Of a stretch of DNA of 33,320 nucleotides, positions 1 through 9,986 are shown piece after piece (positions within the stretch are counted from its first letter, which is position 1; every line of letters begins with the position of its first letter). The notes beneath the pieces are model-generated. The model saw only the letters and a list, made by a program, of their open reading frames with translations. It ran no database searches and was not told the origin of the DNA. Source of the stretch: Hymenoscyphus infarciens (lineage: Eukaryota; Ascomycota; Leotiomycetes; Helotiales; Helotiaceae); assembly GCA_001414345.1 (NCBI GenBank), contig LLCB01000461.1, positions 1 to 33,320 on the forward strand. Reading direction: 5' to 3'. The position numbers and the translations under genes were made by a program.

Positions 1-1480
1 AACTACTAAAAGTCTCTCTTTAATTATTTACTAGTAACTTTTAGTAGTTAAACTACTAAAAGTCTCTCTTTAATTATTTACTAGTAACTTTTAGTAGTTA
101 AACTACTAAAAGTCTCTCTTTAATTATATACTAGTAACTTTTAGTAGTTAAATTACTTAAAGTCTTTATTTAAATTATAGAAATAGTAACTTTTAGTAGT
201 TAAACTACTAAAAGTCTCTATTTAATTATTTACTAGTAACTTTTAGTAGTTAAACTACTAAAAGTCTCTCTTTAATTATATACTAGTAACTTTTAGTAGT
301 TAAACTACTAAAAGTCTCTATTTAATTATTTACTAGTAACTTTTAGTAGTTAAACTACTAAAAGTCTCTCTTTAATTATATACTAGTAACTTTTAGTAGT
401 TAAACTACTTAAAGTCTCTATCTAATTATATACTAGTAGCTTTTAGTGGTTAAATTACTTAAAGTCTTTATTTAAATTATATAAATAGTAACCTTTAGTA
501 GTTAAACTATTTAAAGTCTCTATTTAAATTATATAAATAGTAACTTCTAGTAGTTAAACTACTAAAAGTATCTATCTAATTATTTATTAGTAACTTTTAA
601 TAGTTAAACTACTAAAAGTCTTTATTTAAATTATATAAATAGTAACTTCTAATAGTTAAACTACTAAAAATATCTATCTAATTATTTACTAGAAACTTTT
701 AGTAGTTAAACTACTAAAAGTCTCTCTTTAATTATATACTAGTAACTTTTAGTAGTTAAACTACTTAAAGTCTTTATTTAAATTATATAAATAATAACTT
801 TTAGTAGTTAAACTACTAAAAGTGTCTCTTTAATTATTTACTAGTAACTTTTAGTAGTTAAACTACTAAAAGTCTCTCTTTAATTATATACTAGTAACTT
901 TTAGTAGTTGAACTACTAAAAGTCTCTCTCTAATTATATACTAGTAACTTTTAATAGTTAAACTACTTAAAGTCTCTATTTAATTATTTACTAGTAATTC
1001 TTAGTAGTTAAACTATAAAAAGTCTTTATTTAATTATTTACTAGTAACTTTTAATAGTTAAACTACTTAAAGTCTCTATTTAATTATTTACTAGTAATTC
1101 TTAGTAGTTAAACTATAAAAAGTCTTTATTTAATTATTTACAAGTAACCTTTAGTAGTTAAACTACTAAAAGTCTCTATCTAATTATTTCTTAGTAACTT
1201 TTAGTAGTTAAACTATTAAAAGTCTTTATTTAAATTATATTATAATAACTTTTAATAGTAATTATTCGTAGTTAAACTATAAAAAGTCTCTATTTAATTA
1301 TTTACTAGTAACTTTTAGTAGTTAGACTACTAAAAGTCTCTATCTAATTTTTTACTAGTTACTTTTAATATATAAACTACTAAAAGTCTCTATCTAATTA
1401 TTTATTAGTAACTTTTAGTAGTTAAAATATTAAAAGTCTTTATTTTACTAGTAATTTTTAAAAGTAACTTTTAGTAGTTT
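1..1480. repeat. AT-rich satellite array, 50-bp unit
   Basis: About 29 head-to-tail copies of a 50-bp unit, nearly identical at the left edge and more divergent to the right; the array begins before base 1. Each unit starts with AACTACTAAAAGT and ends with its reverse complement ACTTTTAGTAGTT plus A, so each unit can fold back, and each junction of two units is a near-perfect 27-nt palindrome with one central base. The middle holds the palindromes TTAATTA and ACTAGT. The consensus has no CA, TG or CG dinucleotide, as expected for a repeat saturated by RIP. Some units carry a variant centre (TTTAAATTATATAAATAG). No coding potential. Its nature (pericentromeric, subtelomeric or dispersed satellite) cannot be told from here. 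Confidence 0.95.
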
Positions 1481-2227
1481 AAATATTATATAGTATTAAT
1501 TAAATTATAAATTTATTAAAATATTAGTTAATAAAAATCTTAATATCTTCTAATAAAGTTTTATTCTATTCTAAGATATTCTTTTTTTAATAGCTAACTT
1601 TTTATTCTACTTAGTCCTAAGCGTAATAGTCTATAACAAGGCCTTCTAAAGAAACTCTGCTTTACTAGGTCTCGCTATAGACTAATTCGCCTAGGACGAA
1701 GTATAAGAATTTAGACGAGATCCTACGACCCTTAGTAGGGCCGAATTCTTACGTTGGTTTCAGCCCTCGCACGGGCCAGGGTTCGGCTAATTTAGCATGC
1801 CCGTGGTGCTTGAACAAAACTCGCTTAGCGATCTATTTGTTTCCAAAATCATAAATGCTAGCCATACCTCTGTATAAATGCTCCAATCCTCTGATCGGAC
1901 CAGATTCTATCCGATAATAATAGTAATGGTAACCTCACGCGAGGAAATGTAAAGAAATGAGGCAAGTCTCATGGAGTTTGTGCCTTAGTGAACTATAAGC
2001 AGTAACTCCCCTGGAATATTTCGCTATTTTCTGCTATGATTGAAGTAGAGGTTTTTCTGTGAAATATTGTACAGTAGTCATACAAGGATTCTCGTGACAT
2101 CATACATAAATGCCCCCCGAATGTCAGCATTCCTTGGAGAGGGGTCTGGAGATACAGTAAGCAGGAGTTCTATAAGGTTACCTCAAAAGGCATGGGATCT
2201 GTAACTTACTCTCAAATAAAGCAAATT
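1481..2227. other. AT-rich border, then unique sequence without a gene
   Basis: From 1481 to about 1610 the sequence stays AT-rich and lacks the repeat unit. From about 1615 to 1800 composition becomes mixed, with a small hairpin (CCTAC..GTAGG near 1720) and a GC-rich stretch near 1760 that could be the edge of an old transposon; no matching partner end was seen. From 1800 to 2227 I see nothing recognisable. Confidence 0.5.
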
Positions 2228-2966
2228 TTAGTTTCGCAACAGATTTTTGACAGCATCCGCGAACAAGAACTTTGCATACCAATAATGAACCGAAGGAATA
2301 TATTCCGCCCAGGAATCAACATTAACCTTTGGATTACACCTGAAATGCTCAAGCAGAACCTCTACTTGTTCCTCTACTCCGTTCTCATCTCTAACTTCCC
2401 TCGCCGATTCCCGGATTATCGCGAACCTATGGCAACCCCCAAATCGAGACTCATCCGAACCAGAGCAAAAATCCACATAACTCGAAATGGGATCCAAAGT
2501 TTTTTGAAGATGATAATCAGTCATCTTAAAAGCCCCAAACATGATATCCCCAACTCCTACAAAGCTTGACGTCGGAATTGCAGAAGCTCTTCAGAAAATC
2601 TTCTCCTTCGCACTTCTCTCGAATACTAGTTCAACAGTTAGAATGTTTCAAAAACAAATTCCTCACATAAATACCTATAAACTTGGGTGGTAGCCACTTA
2701 TGTGTTCCCCAACACATGGCGGTTCATTCGGGAAAGAAAATTGGTCCTCCGAAAAACCCTTTTACGAGGCGTGATAACACTTCTTCATCACTCAGCCCCT
2801 TTATCGATGACGCGGAAATTTTCAGCGAAACTTTATCCGTTTTTACTCCATGACCACGAGGATTCACAAGTCGCATCGATTTTGACGTCAGAAGCACTTG
2901 CGATACTGGATAAGTGAAGGTTTGTGACCGAAGGATACCGATGTAGAATTTTGGTAAAGCCCCCAT
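2228..2966 (-). pseudogene. Conserved fungal protein of unknown function, two premature stops
   Basis: Two exons read on the minus strand: 2966-2675 and 2625-2228, separated by a good 49-bp intron (donor GTATTT, branch-like CTAAC, acceptor CTAG) that keeps the frame. The product would be about 229 residues. Recognisable stretches are SSIKGLSDEEVLSRLVKGFF and FVGVGDIMFGAF, followed by a Gly/His segment (FGGCHRF) and an aromatic C-terminus (SVHYWYAKFLF). This resembles an uncharacterised single-domain family I have seen in ascomycetes, but I cannot name it. Two in-frame TGA codons (2726-2724 and 2593-2591) interrupt it. Each is one C-to-T step from CGA (Arg), and nothing else breaks the frame, so this looks like a recently killed gene. 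It lies between the RIP-saturated satellite and the MFS gene. Confidence 0.6.
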
Positions 2967-3313
2967 ATCGAGTTCAGGGGGCTCTGTATGAAGGTGGAGA
3001 CAGGTTTTGAAGCCATTACAAATAAAGGACGAGAAAAAGAGCTTGCACGAAAACTATGAGTGGTTTTATGTAGTTAAAGCTTTTAAATTAAGGCTGAAGA
3101 GTCATTCTTCGTAAGAAAGGTCCTTTTGTTCAGAATAAATCAAGCGCTGGTGGAACTACATGGGTTCGCATCGGGTGATCCAGGGTCAGCTCACCCACTA
3201 TTTTGGGAACTTATAATGAACTGGGGAAGTGGTACGGAGGTATTTCAACTCATAGGAAAGTCTAATTATAATTCTAATAATATGCAGCTCTAAATTATAC
3301 AATGAATGACACC
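2967..3313. other. Spacer downstream of the MFS gene
   Basis: No open frame of note on either strand. It holds the 3' flank of the MFS transporter and the 5' flank of the broken gene, both transcribed leftward. I see no clear promoter or terminator. Confidence 0.4.
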
Positions 3314-5439
3314 TCAGATATTACTTTCCACTGCTCTTTCCATCCTCGCCGAAGCCTCAGCAAGTTCCTTCTGCTTATTCCTATTTTCTTCTAAACTTGC
3401 TGGATTTTGTTGCCAGGTACTAATAGCGACCAAAATGCTTGCCGCACAAACACCTAGACATAACCTCATCTGATCGTTGAAACTCTCGGCAAACGCTTCT
3501 GCGACCGCGATTTGTTGGGATGGCTGAAGATTGGAAATTGTTTCGAGAGACCTTTGAACGGTTTCAATTTCTGTAGGAGAGAGTACTGATGAAAGATCCT
3601 TGGAAAGTCGGTGGTTGAATAGTACGGTTGCGACAGCGAGACCGATACTACCACCAAGTACTCGGACTTGACTGACAGCTCCTTGGGCCGATGCTTAAAC
3701 CTTGTTAGCGAATCAATGTTGATAACGCTGTACTTCAAAGTTCAACTTACCTATTTTGTCAAAGTCGCATTCCAAAGCAACCATCATTGTAAGCGACGAC
3801 ATACTGATACCTGTTCCGAGACCAAGAATGACCTGATAGAAGTATTGGATACGGTGAATTTCCCTCCCAGTTTGTAGAGTAGACAGCAGCCCAGATCCGA
3901 TTGTCATCAGACACGAGGCTAGGACAAGCGAATAGGATGTAAGGTTTTTCTTACTTGAAATACCACCACCAAGTCCACTCCCTAGTGGTCGTTAGCCATG
4001 ATGCGAAGGCAGAATTTACCGACGACTTACCAAATGCCGAACCAGCGAGGAACGGAAGCAAATGAACTCCACTCATGATCGGTCCATCCCCATTCACAAC
4101 TTGAAATCTTGTAGGGAGATTGATGACCACAACGAATAATGGCAAGCCAGTCAAGAAAGCCATTCTAATTGAATTAGTGTGATATCAAACTTCCTGGAAA
4201 ATCTAACTTACAAGATCGCTGATCCGATTGGGCGTTGGAGGGAGATAGACACCGGGAAAATGGCTTTCATCTTAATGCTACTCTTTCCATATTCCAATAG
4301 GATAATCCATGCAATCAGTCCAATCCAGCAGACCACTGAAATGACAAGAGTTCCGATAATAATCGGGCTGCTCCACTCATATCGTTTTCCACCTGCTTGC
4401 TGAAGAGCAAAGACGAGTAAAGTCGATGCAGCAAGCAGTAATATTGCTCCAGGGAGATCGAGTTCATTCAACAAGAGTGTCCGTTTAGTGTTTTTCTTCA
4501 TCTCCTTTGGCCAAGCAATCCAAAATGGGACGACGATGAGGGCGGCTGCTGGAGCATTGAACAGGTAAATCCATCGCCACGCAGACTGCTGGGTGATGAC
4601 ACCTCCCAATACCGGGCCTGCACATCATCAGATCCTATCCTGAAAAGAAGAAATTGAAAGATGCGTACCAACGATCGATGAGCATGCAAACACAGCACCA
4701 ATTAATGCGCTCATCAGTGCCCATAATCTGCTAGGGGTAACTTGCGGCAAGACAATCATGGTCATAGAAAATAATCCCGAGCCCCCAACACCTTGTATTA
4801 TTCGGAAAACAATCAATTGTCCGAGGCTTGTGGCAAGACCACTTGCCAGAGAAAAGGTTGCAAAGAGAAACCAAGAAACAAGAATAGCAGATTTGCGTCC
4901 AATGATATCAGATATTCTGGCGTAGATAACGGAAAAGCCTAGGAAGACATTAGAAATACCGACGAGATTTTGAAAGTCCTCTTACCCATATAAGAAAGTA
5001 AATATCCAAGTACAACCCAGGTAGTCTAGAATTAAGGTCAGTCGAGGTCTAAAGCACGGAGGCGTTGAAAGATATACCGTAAACGAATCATCGAAATATT
5101 CTCCAATTGATACCAGGGCCGTAGCAGTTATCGATGACTCTACGGTTGCTAAAAACAATCCGAGACACAACCTTCAAGGAGAATTAGCATATGTGTTGCC
5201 GCGGAATTCCAATCTAACTTCAAAGTCAAAAGACTTACTTACGTGAGCATCACAATAACAAGTCGCCATCCTTCTAATGGCTTTATAGTGGTAGTCAAGT
5301 CAAATTCTTGTGCCTGGATGTGGACAGTTGCAGATTTCTGCAAAGGGGCCTCTCCCTCAACAGGTGTTTTGGGTTGGAAGTTAAGGGAGCTTTCATTGTG
5401 AGCAGTCGGAACTTTTTCCGCTAGTGTTGTCAAAACCAT
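3314..5439 (-). CDS. MFS transporter, DHA2-like drug/H+ antiporter type
   Basis: Eight exons give an uninterrupted 583-residue protein: 5439-5243, 5171-5078, 5025-4986, 4938-4669, 4617-4212, 4164-4031, 3981-3751 and 3693-3314. All seven introns are GT-AG and 47-71 bp long. A polar N-terminal tail of about 57 residues is followed by many hydrophobic segments, consistent with a 14-helix plasma-membrane efflux pump. Motif A is ARISDIIGRK (about residues 116-125). The antiporter motif C is SSIVGPVLGG (about 197-206), and WRWIYLFNAP follows, all typical of fungal DHA proteins. The first helix has ATVESSITATALV, matching the DHA2 D1 region. The substrate cannot be read from sequence; drugs, toxins or siderophores are all possible for the family. 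There are no biosynthetic neighbours, so no cluster role is implied. The gene is open although its neighbours on both sides are decayed. Confidence 0.9.
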
Positions 5440-6049
5440 TTCGAATTAAAAAGGATATATTACGGTGGTACAAAAAAGACGAAACCCAAGACTTTAATGG
5501 AAGAATCGAAGTTGACAACGAAAGGCGGATGTGAAGTCATTCGGCCGTAATACTACGACCCTGGTTTCTATGAAGCCAATGATGTTCCACCTTCGCATTC
5601 GTTTAGCACGGAATAGTGGGGACGACTCGATTTCTACCAATGGTTTCCCACGGTGGACCGGGCCCAGAAGTCCGATTGTAGTACGACTGCATATAAAGGC
5701 TGGTTAAGTCAAAGTAATTACTTCAGGTTGGTTCATTGATTATGGAGGGAACCTGCGAAGCCGCCAATGGAAGAGACATCCAAGTGGAACGCTGACGTTA
5801 TCACGTGACACATACCCCTTTTCACTGATCGGCTTCGGTGCAATTTTCTCCTTCTTCCTGTGTGAGCGCAAGGAGGATCGTTATAGTTTCGAAACCAAGT
5901 GGTTAATAAATCCTATATCAGTAGATTTCTGCGAAATGAATGACTTCAAAATTGGGGTCATCATTGTTCACGCAATACACTCGTTTCGGACAATGTCCCT
6001 CCGAAATTTACCTACTTCTTAGTCATGCTTCAACTTCCCAGTGGTCCTC
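5440..6049. other. Intergenic region, upstream flank of the MFS gene
   Basis: Presumed promoter region of the leftward MFS gene, without a convincing TATA box next to the start. It contains CGGCCG and CACGTG palindromes near 5540 and 5800, which some fungal regulators bind, but this is weak evidence. From 5940 the sequence merges into the tail of the CorA-like relic. No other gene is seen. Confidence 0.35.
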
Positions 6050-7439
6050 TCAAACGAGTCCCGTAATTTTTCCAAATTGTATACTAGCAACAAAGCGGCT
6101 GCCATTACTCCCACTGTCATCGGATGTTTGTTCTCTGATATTAGTTGTAATCATTCCGAAGAAACTCGAGAGAAAACTCAATGGCAAGGATACTAGTGTC
6201 ACAATTGTGAATACTAGAATCGCCTTTCTATGATCGTCATCTTTGGTTTCTAAACTCGTTAAGGTCTGTTCCATCAATCGATCAATTTGATCATTCAATT
6301 GATCTAGTTCCTCGTGACTGGACTGTCTCTGAACTTGTAATGTTTTCCAAATCTTCGCTTTGATCTTGTTAAGTATAACGGGACGTTGATCAATTACCTG
6401 GAAACTAGTTGGCGCTGGAACTAGTTGGTACTCCAGAGTCTTTGGGTATTGTTGGACTGAACATGTATTATGTTACTTATAACTATAATTTCTTCCTTTA
6501 AATAGAAATATGATCGAAGAAGACATCGTCGGAGATTTCTACTTGATTGAAATGACTGGCGATCAGTAAGTAACGTAATATTATCAACGAAAGTGCTTAG
6601 GTTAATGAGAATTATTACCAAGGATTCCACTTGTCTTCTGTGTATATTTACGAGATCGTTGTGGTCGACACCTTCGTTAAGGTATACTGCTTCTATTACG
6701 AAAAAGCTTTGGAGGCTTTTCCTTGAAGTTTACTTTACCTCTTTCTGCTTTCCCTCGGCCTTCCTTGCCCTCGAGTCCTCTTAGCCTAGTACTGTTACTA
6801 AAGGTAAAGTTTTCGCGAGTAATTTTCTTTCTCTTCTACTTATAAGAACTAGCTTTTGTCTCATTCTCAGGGTTTTAACTCTGAAGCATTCTTGTGGGCG
6901 ATTGAAAACCCAACCGGGCGAAGCTGGTAGGTTTTCTGGTTTCTCGTGAGCTTTACCGTCCTTGTGTTTGTATTAAATCCCATCTTCAACGGTTGCTTGC
7001 TTTTTTCGGCTGCCCCTACCTTCTGCAGGTTTACTCTTGAGATATTTTCTGTTGATAACACTTTTGGGCTTTCGTAAATCAAGCGCGCAAAAGGGATTCC
7101 CTGCTCTTCTAACACCGTGGAATTTTCATTATCGTGATTTGTTTCTCCCGAATCATCAGTCGATATGTCCTGCTATTCAGAATTCTCGGTACTTTCGTCA
7201 AGATGTTGGTTCAGAATGTTAACATTAGCCTCCCCCCTTGTGTCTGACCCATATCGCGGTTCACGAATGTCAATGTCAGACTGAGTGGCGAGGTCTGTCT
7301 CGACTTCCATCCTATTATTCGCTCCCAAGTTTGTTTCGTGGTTAGCTCCAGCATTGGAGTTAACGGAGGAAGGCTCCTCTACGAGAGTCGGCGTTCTCGT
7401 CTGGTTGGTTGGGCTGTGATGAGTGTGCGTCTTGAACAT
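6050..7439 (-). pseudogene. CorA-like Mg2+ transporter relic
   Basis: The best part is the C-terminal end around 6450-6050. It has a long helical stretch (KIKAKIWKTLQVQRQ, then LDQLNDQIDRLMEQ) leading into the membrane segment LVFTIVTLVSLPLSFLSSFF and then GMI. In functional CorA proteins this position is GMN, the ion-selectivity motif, so the Asn is lost. Before it, 6470-6700 shows helical fragments in changing frames (for example IASHFNQVEISDDVFFDHIS). Further upstream, one frame from 7439 to 6867 is open except for a TAG at 7175-7173, which could come from CAG; it encodes an acidic, low-complexity N-terminal region whose link to the CorA part is inferred from order and strand only. Stops and frame changes make an intact protein unlikely. 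Confidence 0.55.
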
Positions 7440-8588
7440 TTGGACTGGTAGGTAATCGAGATCAAGCCGCTAGACGTACTCATGTTTGGCGATCCTACTG
7501 TATGTATAATGAAACTTGATTCTGTCTCCGACGATGAAGATCAGGTATATATGTCACTTCCAGTGTGGCTCTGCGGCTGAAGACTCGTTGTTGATTACCA
7601 ACGGTGCCTCTCCAGTTAAAAATCGTCGTGTCGTGGCCACCAGCTGCTACTGTAGAAGGCTCACCACCACTTATGTCAAAAAGACCTGTATCAATGTTTA
7701 AATTGCAGCTTGAAAAGTCCTAACTTCCCTGTAATGAATTTTAGTTCAATTGGACCTTTTGTGTGACTTGTAGGTCACGTAAATCATCCTTTCTTTTGTT
7801 CACTATGTTGTAGGTGTAGGATTTCCGAAGGCTACTTCATCATATCGGCCTTTTTTCTAAGATTGGAACTTTGGAGTAGCTACGTCACCATGGCTAGCAT
7901 TTTTGTCAAAAACCCTGTATTTTTTATAATTATTCCATCGTAGGCCTCTAGTCTCTTATGGAACTGCGTTAGAGTCCTCGGTATACAAATGACTGTGATA
8001 CAAGCTTTTCTTGACATTGCTTTAATTTGTTTTTGTGCGTTGTGGAGACTAGATTGACAAGTTTTCACTTTTAGAAACTCTGAATAAGTAGAAAGGAGCC
8101 CCGGTTCCTTGTGTATATAAATTTTGTCTTGAGATATGTTTCACTAGTATGTCTAGCGTTTATAAATCTTATAATTTCTTCTTTGTGGCAATACCAGGTT
8201 TCTTGAAGCTGTTTCACTCGAGTATGGTAAGCACTAATATTAAATTTGAAGAAATGATAGGCTAAGGTTCACTTGTATAAACTAAATACACAGAAACTAA
8301 TACTTTGCCTCATATGACTTAAACTTAGCTGGTTTACGCCGTTTATATATGATAAAGCTACCAACCACCCGCAAGGTTCTCTTTCGTAACATAATACAAA
8401 ATCAATAACATAAAGGATATTTACTTGGTCTCTTTGTCATGGAGTTTGAAAACTCATATTGTCCTTGGAAAACGACGGGACTAGAGAATGAAGTCGAGGT
8501 ACGTTGTTAGCGAGCGATTCTGAGTTACTCGGCAATCTTTAGAGACTTAAAAATAAAAAACTACCCAGGTTGCCTAGAAGAAACCTAA
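7440..8588. other. Gene-poor stretch
   Basis: Only short frames are present. A minus-strand frame at about 7700-7510 has some protein-like character and might be a more distal piece of the CorA-like relic, but I cannot align it. From 7700 to 8588 the sequence is AT-rich and I see no gene, repeat or RNA. Confidence 0.4.
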
Positions 8589-9468
8589 TTAGAACATGAA
8601 CAGGCTTTCGTTGTTAAAAACTTTGTTAATCGAGGCAATAGAGGAATGAATAGGCGTTACCGCTAGTGGCACAGGTGTTTCTATCGGTCTAGAGCTTGTA
8701 CTAGTCGTTTTTACAGATAGGCTCTGAATGTTCGCGTTTGGATTAGCAATTCCGGTGGATGTAGGTGTAGATAGGTCTTGAATGTTAACAGTTGGATTCG
8801 GCATTGATACTAAAGTCGAATCGGTTGCTTTACTGGTAGAGGTTATAGAAGTGACGGCATTCTCGTAGAAGAAGCTTGGGGATCCGGATGTAGAGATACA
8901 GTTGAACAGCGTTAACTGCGGATTACTTCTAGATGGAACGAATAGTTTTTGGGCGTAAAATGGTTCGCTTGGGTTTGTGCTGAGTAGTTTAGCAAATGGT
9001 ACTGTCGATGAGATGTATTTTATCGGTGTAGCATACCATTTTAAGACCATACTGTCAGCGAAACTGGCTTTAGATGCTGAAACCCGATCTAAACATGAAG
9101 TCCGGATATTGCAATCGACAGTGCTAACCAGCAAGCCATTGTTCGAGGTGGTTCCGTCGTAGCAGCCCCACCAGTAGAGCCGAGTGTTATATCCACAGAG
9201 TTTTCCGGCGCCGCAGGTCTGTTCGACTAAAGAAGATGTTTAGCTATGTACTACGTATAATTTGGAGTTAGGGTATCTTACCGCCACTACGGTACCCACA
9301 AGTATTTGACCATCCGGAGTCATCTCTTCTTAATAGTATCGGTGTGACTGTCGGTTGAGGTACGACTGCTAGGCCATCTTCTACGCGAAGCGTTTCTTGT
9401 GGTGCTGACCACGTGATGGCTTGAGCTGTACTTAAACAAAGGTATAAAAAAAGAAGAGCGTATAACAT
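8589..9468 (-). CDS. Secreted Cys-rich, Ser/Thr-rich surface protein
   Basis: Two exons, 9468-9282 and 9226-8589, with a 55-bp GT-AG intron, give 274 residues. I chose the ATG at 9468 because it opens directly into a signal peptide (MLYALLFLYLCLSTAQA, residues 1-17); an in-frame ATG at 9513 would add 15 residues. The mature N-terminal half carries spaced cysteines (NTCGYR, QTCGAGKLCGYN, WWGCYDG, VDCNIRTSCLD, LFNC), resembling a family of ascomycete cell-surface or secreted proteins with one disulfide-rich domain. The C-terminal 100 residues are rich in Ser, Thr and Pro, as in O-glycosylated stalks. There is no clear C-terminal membrane helix or GPI signal, so it is probably secreted; loss of an anchor by truncation is possible. 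Function unknown; an effector role is possible but not shown. Confidence 0.7.
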
Positions 9469-9986
9469 GTTGAGTGTGAGAATATACTCCAGAGATAATT
9501 CGGAAATTGGCACATCCTTGTATTTTATCTTTGTTGCGGCTCATGAGGCAGCTGAATCCCCAATCAGCTCACCTCGCCGAAAATTGCTTCTTCGAGCTGT
9601 ATGCCACCCTACTTCCTACGTGCCGTCTCTGCGATCAACGCCACCACCACAAACTCTGAACCTGACGGAACCTGGCAGTGCTCTTATCCTTGTACCATTA
9701 TTGGTTGTCGTTTATTTCCCAGGAGCGATTGGCTGATATGTTGATGAGTATCTGCGGTGATCTGCACACATAAATATTGGCAATAACTACGTTGAAGCAC
9801 AAACACTGAGCGTCATCTGATGTCAAAAGAATCTTCAATCCATCAACCCTCGAAGAACAAAGAACGCAATTAAGCAGCCAGATCTTCTTTTCTAAGGTAC
9901 AGATCCCAGGACTCGCTAAGCGTCCGACACAGCTGCCCCTCCGAAAGGAGCCGGAGCCCTATCATTACTATAGTACATTTGGAAAG
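9469..9986. other. Divergent promoter region
   Basis: This spacer separates two divergently transcribed genes, the secreted protein to the left and the membrane protein to the right, so it should hold both promoters. Near 9930-9960 there is a GC-rich imperfect inverted element (CTCCGAAAGGAG followed by CCGGAG). No confident TATA box was assigned and no further gene is supported. Confidence 0.45.

Noticed and set aside
1..1480. CRISPR-like or telomeric array
   Set aside because: The units are contiguous tandem copies without unique spacers, and there is no TTAGGG motif.
1740..1810. Possible tRNA gene (GGTTCG near 1780)
   Set aside because: No cloverleaf stems or promoter boxes could be placed around it.
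9467..9736. 89-codon plus-strand frame
   Set aside because: It begins antisense to the signal peptide of the secreted-protein gene and lies in a divergent promoter region; no recognisable content.
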